From Epichloe hybrida (Eukaryota; Ascomycota; Sordariomycetes; Hypocreales; Clavicipitaceae), in NCBI GenBank assembly GCA_019022495.1, contig JAFEKR010000007.1:2542001-2606000 (forward strand): a stretch of 64,000 nt of DNA, given 5' to 3'. Below are positions 34,114 through 45,386 of this stretch, one piece after another. The first letter of the stretch is position 1. Each line of letters starts with the position of its first letter. A program made the position numbers and the translations under genes. The notes under the pieces are model-generated. The model ran no database searches, was not told the DNA's origin, and worked only from the letters and a program-made list of their open reading frames with translations.

Positions 34114-34768
34114 CGGCGACTGTCGTCGTCGCCGTTACTTGGTCGTCGAGCAGGAAATCGTGGGTAGAAGGGGGACCGGAACCTACATGACTTATCCATA
34201 TCCCACGGGGCCATTGTGTAGAGTCACCTGTCTCCGATGCTATCGTCGTCGTGAAAAGTGTCCATCACCATGAACGGAGTGGTCAGCAAAATATACCAAT
34301 CGACCTTCACTCGACAGCCATCAAGGCAAAATAGAGCATAAGAAGGAACAATTTAGCACAACCCCTTGTTGGTCTACACAGCGCAATACTCCGCACAAGG
34401 CCGACACTGTGGGAGGGACTCCACGGACGTGCAACTGTCAGCAATGTAGACGGAGTTGGTGAGACCTACCATATTTTGTAGGCGGAGGCATGGCATCCTC
34501 TGCTACGCGATACAATGACAAGATGGGGCAGGGAACTGTTCCTTCTTCTTCGGAGATAGAGACGTCACATTTGGAGGCAGTCATTACGGAAGCCGGCATA
34601 GGCGCCGGTCGGTCTCTGAGGCCGTTGCTCGACTCTAATCTTAGTCGGCGGATGCAATAAAAGGCAGAGCAAATACATGACCGCATAATCCTTCGCCTCC
34701 CTTTTGAATATGTTCGCCATGACCATCTGTAAAAGACAAAGAACACCCTATTCTCCTAGCGTTCCGAT
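34114..34768. other. gene-free convergent interval before rpl11
   Basis: 3' flanks of the plus-strand tubby-like gene and the minus-strand rpl11 gene. An inverted repeat (cgacgatagcatcgg.. region near 34226-34250 and gtcgtcgtcgc near 34124-34134) may reflect terminator structure. No coding evidence. Confidence 0.4.
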
Positions 34769-35436
34769 CTATCGGACAATGCCATCGAATCTCTGCTTGA
34801 ACCACTTGACAGTCTCTTCGCGCTTGATGCGGTGGCTGGCACCAATTTTGCTCTTCATGCGACGGCGGCGGCTGACACGCTCACCAGGTCGGGTCATGCA
34901 GCAGTAGAAGTCCATGCCGTAGATACCAATAGAAGGGTCGTACTTGATACCAAGATCGATGTGTTCGCTGATACCGAAGCCAAAGTTGCCAGTCTCGGAG
35001 AAGTTTTTCTTGCGCAGTTCGTACTCTTTGACCTTGAGACCACGCTCAAGAATTTCCTCGGCCTGGAGACCGCAATTAGCATGCCCATCTGGCGCAAAAC
35101 CCGACTCCAAAAAAAGAATATTATCAGTATTGCTCACCTTGGGACCACGGACGGTGACGTGAACAGCAATCTTTTCGTTACGTCGGATACCGAAGGTACG
35201 AACAGTGTAACGGGCCTTGCCTGTTGAAATCAAATTAGTTGCGGCTCATATCGAGTATCGATCTTGTTGGATTTTTTTTTTTTTCGCATACTGTAGACAG
35301 GAGTCTGACCAGACAGCTGCTCGAGCACCTTGGCGGCACGGGTCAGTCTGTCACCAGACTCGCCGACGGAGATATTCAGAACGAGCTTCTGAATCTTGAG
35401 CTCCCGCATGGGGTTGTTAGCCTTGTCGGACGCCAT
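34769..35436 (-). CDS. rpl11: 60S ribosomal protein L11 (uL5), 3 exons
   Basis: A large-subunit protein that contacts 5S rRNA in the central protuberance. Minus-strand exons are 35436-35292, 35220-35138 and 35062-34769, giving 173 residues. The start [20 protein letters not shown] follows an in-frame upstream extension lacking support. The protein shows [76 protein letters not shown] and a Lys/Arg-rich C-terminus ending [10 protein letters not shown], essentially the canonical eukaryotic sequence. Intron 1 is 71 nt and begins GTATGC followed by an A run; intron 2 is 75 nt. Divergent from the SmB gene. Confidence 0.97.
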
Positions 35437-35801
35437 GGCTGCTGTTGTCGTGGACGGATGTGATGCTTCGTCCAAGATCGAGATAAGTCAGAACAGCGGG
35501 CAAAGATTTTTGTGAGCGCTGGAAAATTCAAGGGTTTGAGTGCCCTCAAGCGAAGCGGACGCAAAAGTGGGGTTGGCGATCACCGTAAGCGGCTTAGTGC
35601 ACGCTGGGTACATCGCGGTTGTACCTCGCTTCAGTCTTTCTCTGTGAGGCTCCGCAAAATCTGGAGGTGAAATAACCATCCTCACTCTTGCGCGCTGAGC
35701 AGTGAGTGACAGTCGTGCGGTCGCAGAAGATCCGCGAACAGCTTCTAATTTTTTCAAACCCCGAGACGCTGCATCTGCAAAATCTCAAACTAACCGCTAA
35801 G
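35437..35801. promoter_or_regulatory. 365 bp divergent promoter region, rpl11 / smb1
   Basis: Start codons of rpl11 (-) and SmB (+) face away from each other over 365 bp, so promoters are shared or overlapping. No TATA box is evident. The pairing of a ribosomal protein gene with a spliceosome gene may allow co-expression, which is inference. Confidence 0.6.
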
Positions 35802-36766
35802 ATGTCGAACAAACAAGGAAAGATGGTATGCTCACCCTACTCGTGCTGTATATCTACAATTCTGCGTCCTCAGTTCTCGCGAGGCTAACCTTTGATATCT
35901 CCCTAGGCCGGTTACGTATGTTTTCTCCTCCCATGCTGGGCCCTTCCAGTGCACACTCGAGCATCCTATTCTAGAGAGGCAAGGACTAACTTTGCTCTCG
36001 ATAGATCAATTGGCGCATGCGCGTGACCCTCAATGACGGACGCGCGATGACTGGTCAGATGCTTGCTTTCGACAAGGTTTGTTGGATTCAAATGTCGTTG
36101 TCTTTCCGAATACAGCATTCATTGACCATTGTTGTAGCATATGAATTTAGTGCTCGCCGACACCGAGGAATTCCGACGCGTGAAGCGAAAGGCCAACAAG
36201 CCGTCCGCCCCTGGCTCGTCGGCCCAGCTCGTCGAGACCGAAGAGAAGAGAACTCTTGGTCTGACCATCGTCCGTGGTGCTCACATCATTTCCCTCTCCG
36301 TCGAATCTCCTCCTCCGGCCGATCCCAGTGCTAGACTTGGAAAGAGTGCTCCTGGCGGCATACCATCTACGCTTGCTGCTGGTCCCGGTGTTGCTAAACC
36401 TGCTGGTCGTGGGGCCCCCCCTCCCTCCTTGGCTGTAAGTTTTGTCGTTTCTGCTCGATATAGGGTTTGCTTTCTGATGATATATAGGGACCTGCTGCCG
36501 GAGTTGGTACTGGCGCCCCCCCTCCGGGGTTCCCTGGATTCCCCGGCGCTCCTGGATTCCCAGGTGCTGGACGTGGCGGTAAGTCCAACCTTTTCCCCGG
36601 AAAGTTCCTACAACAATCTAATAGGCTTCAAGGCCCCCCCCCTGGATTTCCTGGCGGCTTTCCTCCTCCCCCTGGAGGATTCCCTGGAAACGCACAATTC
36701 CCTCCTCCTGGCTTCAACCCCCCCGGCGGCGGCCCCCCCGGTTTTAACCCCCCTCCACGAAGATAG
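35802..36766 (+). CDS. smb1: spliceosomal Sm protein B/B' (6 exons, one of 9 nt)
   Basis: A core ring protein of U1, U2, U4 and U5 snRNPs. Exons are 35802-35825, 35907-35915, 36005-36076, 36138-36434, 36488-36578 and 36633-36766, giving 208 residues. Exon 1 encodes MSNKQGKM, exon 2 only AGY (9 nt), exon 3 INWRMRVTLNDGRAMTGQ. Sm1 motif: RVTLNDGRAMTGQMLAFDKH then NLVLADTEEFRR. Sm2 motif: RTLGLTIVRGAHIISLSVE. The tail is Pro/Gly-rich (PPGFPGFPGAPG, PPPGFPGGFPPPPGG) as in SmB. The last acceptor is cttcaag at 36626-36632 rather than the earlier aatag, because only that one keeps the proline-rich frame and leaves room after the ctaat branch site. Confidence 0.93.
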
Positions 36767-37383
36767 AAGGACATTCATGGCGTTTGATGGTTTGGGATTT
36801 TTCCCATGTTTGATACACTTTACGACACACTCGGTTCTGGCGAGTTTATGGATATGCTGTAGATCAGGAAAAACCTCGACTAATGGAGAATGAGTTCTTA
36901 TGAACTGAGACCCGCTCGGCTGACAAAATGTATGTGATCTCTCATGGCATCGATTCATTGCTTGACGGCTGTGTTGACACCGGGGTCGAGAGGGCAGAAT
37001 AATGAGATGGCAGCGTTACGAGCCAACAACGGCTACACGGTCAGCCGGATGCAATCACTGGGCACAGTGATACGTCTAGCTAATAAAAAAGGGCCGATGC
37101 CCACCTCATACGAGACCACCCATGAAATCCTCAGACCCTGCCCTCACAGACACTGTATTGCAATTTGCTAGCAGCAATCTCGTAATCGGCGCTTGTCACT
37201 CCAACGGGTTGGTGTTGCTCGCGTGAGCTTTCTGATTTGTAACGATGTCATTACACCACCTAAATATAGCAAAAAAGGCTCTTCCGCGAGCCGATATCAT
37301 ATACGGCTACAACGATCATGGACCAAAACCCTTCACAACAAGCCAGAGCCTCCGGTCTTCTCAAACCTCAAGAAGCACAGTCT
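36767..37383. other. convergent 3' interval, smb1 / J-domain gene
   Basis: Two 3' ends meet here. No coding frame is supported on either strand. Confidence 0.5.
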
Positions 37384-38376
37384 CTAAATCCCCGTGACAT
37401 GACTAAACACCCTCGAGGCAAGCTGGCTCAGCAACCTCGCACGATCGCCTTGTGGCAATTCCTAAATAAGATATGACAGAGCGCCAATTAGTCCAGACTT
37501 CTCGAATCTCGAATCGACATGTTCCACCACCAGGAGGAAAATAAGAAACCATACCTGAAATACCGCGTAGACACTCTTGCCCTTGGCATCTCTCACGGCA
37601 CCAAGCCTATTGCCCGCCACCGCACCAGCAACCAAGCCCGGAACATTCGCAACAATGAAGCCCAGCGCGCCGCCGCTCACGCCGCCAACCATGCTCCAGA
37701 ATTTGGTGGTCGGTCGATTCGTCCCGTCCTCTGCCATGCCCTCCTCCCGCATCATCTCCTCAAACACATCCCTGAACTGCGCATTCTCCGTCTGTTCACG
37801 GTTTCCAGCATTCCCACCGCTCTGGTTATTAAAGAAGTTCCATGCCCACGAGAAGGGACCCCCTCCAGGCTGGCGGGGGATCTCCTCATCCGCTTCCGCA
37901 AAGGGATCTGCCTTGGGAGTCGGGGGCGTGTGCAACTTGCGCTGGGCATCGTAGTCCCGTCGACGAGCAGCGTCGGAAAGAGTGTAGTAAGCGTCGTTGA
38001 CGAGCTGGAACTTGCGCGTCCGGGAAGCTCGTTCTGAAGAAGAGCCGGCCGGCACGCGGTCCGGGTGGGTTTTCAGAGCGGCGCTGATGAAGGGAGGGCA
38101 AGGAAAGAAGGCGTCAGCTTTTTTTTTTTTTTTTTTTTCGCACAACACCGGCCGGGGTAGTCATGCGCAGAGTTGAGCTCAGGCAGTCTTTTTGCGTACC
38201 GTTTGTATGCATCTCGGATCTGCGCCGTTGTCGCCGCCTCGGAGATTTCGAGAATGGCATCTGGTGGTGGGCATCGTTGGTTGAGCGACTTCATGTGGAA
38301 GTGACGTGACGTTGGATTCTAACTTTGGGGAGGGTGTGTGTGACTTACAGTAGTTTGGTGGAGAGCGTGTCGCCAT
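37384..38376 (-). CDS. J-domain (DnaJ-like) co-chaperone, 4 exons
   Basis: A 231-residue Hsp70 co-chaperone candidate. Minus-strand exons are 38376-38349, 38260-38200, 38083-37555 and 37461-37384. Joined, the start reads MATRSPPNYYAILEIS, followed by a J domain with the invariant HPD (KTHPDRV, about residues 36-38) and NDAYYTLSDAARRRDYD. A Pro/Glu-rich linker follows, then GPFSWAWNFF, then a Gly/Val/Ala stretch SMVGGVSGGALGFIVANVPGLVAG that could be a membrane segment. The last exon adds ELPQGDRARLLSQLASRVFS. Splicing of the T20 run in intron 2 is required to restore the frame. It belongs to a widespread fungal family with no assigned partner. Location is possibly a membrane, inferred from the hydrophobic stretch. 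Confidence 0.88.
38119..38138. repeat. T20 homopolymer in J-domain gene intron 2
   Basis: Twenty T on the plus strand, i.e. an A20 run in the transcript, inside the intron spanning 38084-38199. Confidence 0.9.
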
Positions 38377-38872
38377 GATTGCGAGTTGAGGGGTTTTTTT
38401 TTAAAAAAAAAACTCGTCAAATGCGCTCTCTCTCACAGTCTCGCGAGAAGGGCTTTGAAGAGAAGGTGTGGTGTGTCTTGCTACTGATTTGCGCGGCTTC
38501 GCATCCTGGCGGGGTGGCGAGCGATGCCGTGTCTGGTCTTGTCTGGTCTTGTCTGCACGCTAATAATAATAAATCTCAAAAGTATAACGTCATTTGCGGC
38601 GGATCTGTGATGGCCCTTTCCCCCACCACGCCAAAGTTGCTGCGAATCCTGTACCGGGTAAAAGGGGTACCACGGTACCTACTCGTGTGGTTGAGCTGAA
38701 GAGTGGGATGTACGAGATGTGTGTGTACTGATGTATGCAATAACATCTGTATCAATAGAGTTAAATTCCATATGAGCTGTCTCATGATCAACAACTCGAT
38801 ATCATGCTGGAATGGTGATGAGAACACTTTGAAATTAGGATCATTCGAACCCTTGCGATTTCATGATTTCAT
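38377..38872. other. short gene-free interval
   Basis: Promoter of the J-domain gene and 3' flank of the Clr5-domain gene, both on the minus strand. Contains t/a homopolymer runs and a gtctggtctt repeat; nothing else seen. Confidence 0.5.
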
Positions 38873-40453
38873 TTACTCTATACAGTTACTCAACAACGTC
38901 TCGGCTCTGGAGATGGCATCTTGCACGATCTGATTCGCAACACTATCTCTTCCAGCCCTCTGGTAATGCCCTGCGAGCACCCACATGTCTCGAATGACTC
39001 GCAAATCGGAGCCAGTCCCATGAGCAGCCTCTCTCTTCTCAATCGCATGCTTCAGATTGCCCTCCGCTTGCGCCCAGTCGTGGCGGTGCTCCTGCAGCCG
39101 AGCGAGCATCTTGCAGGCATAAGCGTGGAATCTAGCGTCCGAGCGACTTTCTCCCGTCCCATGTTGTGTGTGTCTGAGCAATTCTAGAGCCAAGCCTTCT
39201 GCTTTCTCTCTATTCTCGAGATCCATCTGCGTATATTCGAGCATGAGTGCCATGATGCGTAATCTGTCCAAGCCAGACACGGTGGAATCCATGGCTTGCT
39301 GTAAATGGATATTGTACAATGCTGCCGTCATCGTTCCCTGTTTTCTTGCCAATTCACACCCCTTGCGTAAGCGTGTGCGGCCATCCCAGATCAGCTGCTC
39401 GTAGAGCCAGAGGTGTTTTGATGCTAGCGAGCCGACCTGGTCGCTGAGAATGTCCACGTTGCGCAGCCAAGCTGATCGTAGCAGATGGCAAACGTACTCT
39501 CTCCCCGGCTGGGTTCGATAATCGCACTTGAACAGCTCTTGAAGTATAGCCACCAAAGGGTGCTCAAGTGGTAGCCGCGCCGTCGCCAATACGCCAGCAT
39601 GCTTCAGAAACATTCCCAGAAGTTGGATATGGCCCCGGTCGACCATGTCGTAGATCGTATCCAGTATGTGCCAGATTAGGTCTGGATGATCTTCCGTGAG
39701 GACGAACTCAAGAATGTAGAAGGCTTTCCTCGCAGCCATACCAGCTAATTCGCCCTTCCCATAGTGCCAGAGGTCGAACACCAACTCGAACGTGCGGTAC
39801 ATCGTGCGGCTATCCTGGATGGGTGGCTGTCCGGGGTTCGCGAGATATCTGGTCATAGCATCTGCTACCACATCTGGAGCCTCTAATTTACAGAGACTCC
39901 AGGAGCGAACACTGTCCAGCACCAGCTCAAGACCTGCGTACGGGGCTAGTCTCATCATCGTTGGAGCGACAACCACCGACGCCTGCTCCCTGTCCACCTC
40001 ATCGCAAAGGGTTTCCACCACTGGCTCATCGGGACTGCCGGACCAGATGTCCTGCGGTGGCGTTGAAACCACCGGACTCTCTGAACTCTTGCGGTATGAT
40101 CTTTTGCGGATGTTCCATTTCTTCAATCGCTTCTTGTACATTTGCTCCCTAGTACCGAAATCAGTTGCCGTTTCTCCTGGGCCCTAGCCTTTGTCCATGC
40201 CCGGTCGCCAGCAGACTTACGTTGCGCCAAACCCATGCTTTGCCGCCATGATGGCCATTGTGTCAACTAACCTCCGATTCTCATTGATGTAGAGGTGCTC
40301 AATGACATCCCGGTAGGACTCCCAATCCTCCTCTGTGTGCTCCTTGTTGACCGTTACAAGTGACGCCACCGACTGTTTGCGGGCAGGCTTCGGAGCTAAT
40401 AACGGTAAAGGCGACATGATTGCTGTAGTGAGCTCAAGAGGGGTGCTTTTCAT
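38873..40453 (-). CDS. Clr5-domain protein, 2 exons
   Basis: A 502-residue protein from minus-strand exons 40453-40221 and 40148-38873, joined by a 72-nt intron with a GTAAGT donor. The frame upstream begins at GTG, so the first ATG (MKSTPLELTT) is used; MSPLPLL at 40417 is an alternative. Residues about 44-98 form a Clr5 domain: DWESYRDVIEHLYINENRRL, TMAIMAAKHGFGAT, EQMYKKRLKKWNIRK. That fold resembles a short helical DNA-binding module and is named after the fission yeast gene-silencing factor Clr5. The rest is helical and TPR-like (FELVFDLWHYGKGELAGMAA, DARFHAYACKMLARLQEHRH), lacking HET or NACHT motifs. Function probably nuclear; not known. Confidence 0.85.
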
Positions 40454-41842
40454 CACGTAAGAGGAGTGAGTGAGCGGTGGCTACCCCTTGGCCGATTTAC
40501 GTCGTGGGAGAATCAGACCTGGGGCAACGCTGGCAAGATTTGATATTCATGATGATACTTGATAAGTGGGCCGCCACGCACACCAGTGATTCCTGATTCC
40601 GGATTCTCGAAGAAGTGACGATGGGCCTCGTGGTGATGAGAGGGGGAGAAGCTGAAGAACTGGTTGGCTCGTCGTCTTTAATGAAGCGGCGGCTATTTAA
40701 CCCAGCCCTGCGGAGATGCAATAACCGCGATGGGGTTGTCCACGCTAATGTGAATTGCTTTGGGGTCCACTTCTTATGCGCTCACACCTGCTGCCAGTAA
40801 GAGGTCTCACGTAAAGTCATGCCACGAAAAGTCACGCCACGTAAAGTCACGCCACGCCTCTGACCCAGGGGGACGTGAGTTCAGGGTACGAAATTGTACT
40901 CCGTAGCCTTACGGCCTTCAAAGAGATTTGCTGTGAGACTGCCCAATGACGGCGCTCAATGTTGACCACTTTCTGCTTGCCAAGTGTGTGCCGCGGATTG
41001 GACTCTCAAACGGAGTGCATACGTTCCTGGGGACGTCATGAGCACGCTATAAAGTTTACACTGACAATCCACCGAGATTCTCGTAAATCTAGCACACGAG
41101 AACCCCGCACTGGCCGTTGCTTGCAATCGAAGACAAACTGTGGGGTTTCTTAGAAATATTACATATGCAATGTAATCCGATAGTCCGTATGTTACATTGT
41201 AGTTCACCAGCCCCACATGCACCAAGGAGGAAAAAAAAAAAAAAAAAAAAAAAAAGATGACTCAGCATCTTCTCCCATGGACCACCCATAAAAATTTCGC
41301 CCGCCGCGCCGAGCTCTTGGTCTACTCTTTCTCTTTTCTTCCTCGTGCGGCTGGCATAACATGAAAATTTCACCCGTGTTGCTCGAATCCCTTTGTCAAT
41401 GGATCTCAATCGAAGCGTCAGTTATGCCCCAGATAAATCATAATTGCAGGCCGGCCACTTTGTTATCTGGTCCATGTGTTTTGTTCACTGGATCGCCGAC
41501 ATGGAGGCTGGACAGATATTCGTCGTAAACTTGCGTCCTTGCTTCGGAACTCAGCTCAGTAGGACAACTGTCGCCACTGCAAGAATTGCGCTTGGCTGTC
41601 GTAGAATTCGTAATGCTTAGTCTCCAACATGTTGAAAGTCGGGTCTTGCGAGTCGAGAATGGACAATTTCTTAATACAATGTTGCAAATACGACGTGCTC
41701 TTTCTTTGTTCCACTCGGTAGGAAGGACCTCTAGGACCTCTCCTCCGTGGCTTGTTTCTTATGCTATAAATATCTACATCATTAGGAGAAGCCACTCCAT
41801 GTCTGTCCACTATCACGAACCCAATACTCCGTCATTGTGGAT
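40454..41842. other. gene-free interval between Clr5-domain and Txl1 genes
   Basis: The Clr5 gene promoter and the txl1 3' flank. It contains three near-copies of the 14-mer cacgtaaagtcacg (about 40805-40858), a TACTCCGTA at 40897-40905 and an A run at 41229-41255. No supported coding. Confidence 0.45.
40808..40858. repeat. short tandem repeat acgtaaagtcacgcc
   Basis: Three imperfect copies of a 16-base unit (cacgtaaagtcatgc, cacgaaaagtcacgc, cacgtaaagtcacgc) lie head to tail upstream of the Clr5-domain gene. Confidence 0.8.
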
Positions 41843-43053
41843 TCATCCCTCATTTCCTATCTTCTGTAGCTTACCCATCTCCCGTTTCGTACCCGCATCG
41901 CCGATGAACCTAATCCTGTCCAGTCGGACCGCGTCAGCTCCATCAGTGCCTTTCTGGACATACAGAATGAGAGTGGTAGTCTTTTGGAACTTGACGAAGC
42001 GAAGATTGATGCTCGCCGTCCCTTGAGGATTCCAATCCCCCGGCTGTAGAGTGATAACCTGGGTCGGCTCCGTATCGTCTGCTTCGCTAAAATCCATGTT
42101 TTGGGGCCTGTTGATATACAAATGAACGACCTCGGGCCTTGAAATTTCGTCTTGGCCTTCTTCGGGAATGGATGTAATCTGCTCTGCAGTTAGTGGAAGC
42201 TCTTTTTGACGCCCAGAAAAGCATGAGAGCATGAAGCAACAATTCAACTGACCTGCAATGTGTGTAGTTTGACGGATCCCTCGAAAGGGACAAACAGCAG
42301 GAGCTGGTCATCAGCTCCGCTCTGCACAAAGTCCTTTGCTGGAACCTTCGCTTTGCTCAAAGATTCTGGCTTGCTGCTCTCGAAAAGCACCTTGACGGGA
42401 CCCGCATCCTCTTCTGCATTCAGAAGCTCGCAGTTCCTGATTTCGACTTGATGTGTGATATCGCTGTAGCCCCGTGGAATCTCGGCGCCGACCCAAGGAT
42501 CATCGCCACTACTTCCAGAGCTGGATCCTTCGCTGAGCGAATCGACCTCAGTGACCAGCTTTTTGATGATTCTGCGGAGCTCGACCGGGTCGGCGCCCTT
42601 CACCGTTTGCGTGCCCTTTCCATCCTGGAACAATATGAATGTAGGAAGAGCGGTGACTTGGTATTCCTCGGCCAAGGCCTTGTTCTTTTCGGTGTCGACC
42701 TTGACGAACGTGAGGACGTTGGCTCGTCCAAGTGTTTGGGCGAGTGCTTCGTAGACTGGCGCGATTTGCTGGCAAGGACCGCACCAGGTTGCGAAGACTA
42801 CAGTCAGAGCAGGTGAGCAATAAGTCTAGCAGGGACACGGCTCTACCCCGTACTAGAAGCGGAACTGTAGAGAACCGGACATGGGCACAGTGACCGGCGA
42901 ATACCTATGAGCACCATCGGCGGGGTCGCGCTGACAAACTTGCAGGATTGTGAGGGACGGTAAGCACTCACAGTCTGCGACAACAATCTTTGAGGCTCCG
43001 AGAAGGGCGTCGAACTGCTCCTTGGAGCCTATGGTGACGAGTGACTGCGACAT
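41843..43053 (-). CDS. txl1: thioredoxin-like protein with PITH domain (Txl1), 3 exons
   Basis: Proteasome-associated thioredoxin of the Txl1/TXNL1 family, cytosolic and nuclear. Minus-strand exons are 43053-42972, 42797-42253 and 42178-41843, giving 320 residues. The N-terminal thioredoxin fold begins MSQSLVTIGSKEQFDALL, has active site ATWCGPCQQIAP, then VDTEKNKALAEEYQVTALPT with the conserved cis-Pro. A Ser/Gly linker (SEGSSSGSSGDDPW) leads to the PITH domain (IRNCELLNAEED, DDQLLLFVPFEGSVKLHTLQ, LYINRPQNMDFSEADD, NLRFVKFQKTTTLILYVQ). The end REMGKLQKIGNEG matches the family, so GGTAAG near 41870 is read through, not spliced. The first intron is 174 nt, longer than most here. Confidence 0.92.
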
Positions 43054-44502
43054 TGTTGTTTGTGGAAGCCTCGTGGCTTGAAATTGTTTGTACTGTCGAC
43101 TCGGTAGACAAGCTTGCTGTTGTTGCGAGTTTCCCACCTGCAGGCAGCCAGAGAAGAGACGGGCCGTTGATCCAGGGTCGAAGAGGGAGGGGCATGTGGC
43201 GGTGCTGGCTCGAACCTACCTGAGCAAGTGAGTGAATATGGCGTCTGGACAAGTGGAGGAGGGGGGTGCCACCACCCACAGCGTCAGCCCATTAACAGGA
43301 CAGGAATTTCATCAAGCATCCTACGGATTACATAGGCGCAGTATCATTGTTATGGTGGCCTTCCAATGCTTGCTTGTTGGTGACGTGACTTGGCCATCCG
43401 TGCAAGTTGGGATAATGGAGCATCTACCGAGTATGGAGTAATTGATTCCAAGAGTCGCAATGAGAACAAAAGTTTCCCCCTTTTGTTCTCCAGCCAGCGG
43501 TCATACTTCCGTTACCACCAGTCCAATGTACTCATGCTCTGCCAGATGATGTCCATATTTTGAAGCGCGCCCATCATGAATCGATGTAGGAGAGAACAAA
43601 ATCAAAGAGTGCAATAGACTCATAGAGGGCAAATCCCGAGATGACCCAATTAGCCCACCTCCACGTGTTCAAAGTATTCCAAAGTCCATTTGGTTGGGCA
43701 AAGGACTATACTATGGCTCCCAGGGCAAACAAGAACAAACGCACACTTCATTCTCCCTTGTAAACCTGCTTTCATCTCACTTCCCGTTCACTTCAACGTC
43801 ATGCATACACCCCGAGAGTCAGAATTTCTGTTAACTAATAACCAGGCATTCTTCCCTTAGAAAGGACCTGCTCTTTTGTTTCCAGGCGCAAACGACCAAT
43901 GTTGATTCATGGGCACGAAGACAATGTACACTTGCATTCATGGGTTCGTGTTCACGTCCCAGAAGTAGCATTGATGAGCCTAAGACGCATAGAGCGACCC
44001 AGCTTTAGACTCGCCGTTTGGACAAGAATTTGAGTATACCTGCAGTTCATCAGGCTTTGTTATCACCTTCCATACTTTTTCTTCGACAGTAATGGCGAGA
44101 TCATCATCATGCGGAAGGAGCAGAGAGAAGCCGCCAAGAGAAACTTCACACGACAAAAACTGCCCCGTGAGGAAACACATGATACCATCAGTCGAGAATT
44201 TGAAGCCTGCGTCGCCACCGAAAACGAATCCGTGGACAACTAAACGGCCAGCGACTACTCTTTCTCCAGATTGGCCAAGCATTACCCCGGACTTCGCCAG
44301 CATCAATAGCCAAAGCGACAGAAGGGATGCCAGTACCGCCAAAAGAGGAGCATCAACTAAGCACGATACAACTGGCTCTTGTTCAACTGACGGCAAAGCA
44401 CCAGAAACCTCTCCGCCATCGAGAAAAGCACTGCAAGCGGCTGCCCCCCGAGCTGGCAAGAGGTGCGTGTATGAGTGGACGCTGAAGAGGTACGGATCGT
44501 AG
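43054..44502. other. interval upstream of the BTB gene, unresolved coding potential
   Basis: The txl1 promoter is at the left. From about 44050 both strands are open. The plus strand reads QFIRLCYHLPYFFFDSNGE and following residues to a stop near 44238, and a frame from ATG 44092 runs to TAG 44500-44502. The minus strand is open over 43980-44675 but starts at GTG. One of these may hold the missing 5' exon of the BTB gene; I cannot choose. Confidence 0.35.
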
Positions 44503-45386
44503 CAAGCGGCTAAACGATTCAATAGTCTATGGCTCCGGCCATTTGGCGCCGATGTTTTCGTTCGAGTTGGACCAGAGATATACGAAGTACATCGTAGCAT
44601 TGTAGAGCCACAATCAACCTTTTTTCGACAACACCTTCCACCAAAAAAGGATTTGAAGGTATGGGCATGAACCACGGGTGAGTTGTAATTCGAGCATTGA
44701 ATACTTACTGACTGGCGTCAGGAGTACATTCCGATTGACGTCCAACTGGAACTTTGTCCAAAAGCTGTCGGCAACACGCTCCGCTTCATGTATACTCAAA
44801 GTCGGTCGATGTGCCTACCCACCTTACCTCGAGGCTAACAAGAACCTTACTAGCAATCGAGATTTGCGAGTACGATCGAGAAAGTCCACGCGACTTGATT
44901 CATATACCTCGAAGTGTGCTGCTGTACATTGGGGCCACAGACCTCGGCGTTGATGCGATGAAGACCAAGATACTGCAGATACTCCAGCAGACGGCGAAAG
45001 ATCTAGCCGTGTATTTACAAGCCAGGAAATTCGTTCAAGCCATGAGTCCACAGGAAGTGGTGGAGGGAGTGATCCATCTCCGCAATGCGCTGGAAGTCGC
45101 ATATTCATCTGAGCACCTTACAGATATGCTGCCGTTGCGTATTGCTTTATGCCAATTGCTGGACACTCTGCTTCCCTTTCTCATTCGACACCCTATAGTG
45201 ATTGATTTGTTTTCTTCCAGTGTCTGGAAGAAGCATGCAGATGCCATCTCGACGGACTTACTAGCGGTCCGCAACCTAGAGCAAGAGCCTGCGCGTAATC
45301 TAGAAATGAGCGGTGGCTATCCCAGAGACGAGGGACCGAGCCATGAGAAAGCACTGTCTTCTTGTATCGAGAGCTATGCTTCCTAA
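44503..45386 (+). CDS. BTB/POZ-domain protein, 5' end unresolved
   Basis: Three exons are supported: 44503-44658, 44722-44800 and 44854-45386 (256 codons with stop). The first gives GADVFVRVGPEIYEVHRSIV followed by EPQSTFFRQHL, a clear BTB start (DVFVRVG, VHRSIVxPQSxFFR). The second gives EYIPIDVQLELCPKAVGNTL and RFMYT. The third gives HIPRSVLLYIGATDLGVDAM and a helical tail. Intron 1 (63 nt) has a good GTATGG donor and ttactgac branch; intron 2 (53 nt) has a poor GTCGGT donor but a gctaac branch and keeps phase. No ATG precedes exon 1 in frame without crossing TAG at 44500-44502, so an upstream exon is missing from my model or the gene is damaged. Fungal BTB proteins of this type have no assigned role; some BTB proteins are Cul3 adaptors. 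Confidence 0.6.

Noticed and set aside
36621..36632. Acceptor at aatag (36624) for the last smb1 exon
   Set aside because: It would shift the Pro/Gly-rich C-terminus out of frame and lies directly on the ctaat branch site; cttcaag at 36632 fits both.
43980..44675. 231-codon minus-strand frame opposite the BTB exon
   Set aside because: It begins at GTG and its 5' part is antisense to a clear BTB exon. The remaining part is listed as unresolved interval rather than a gene.
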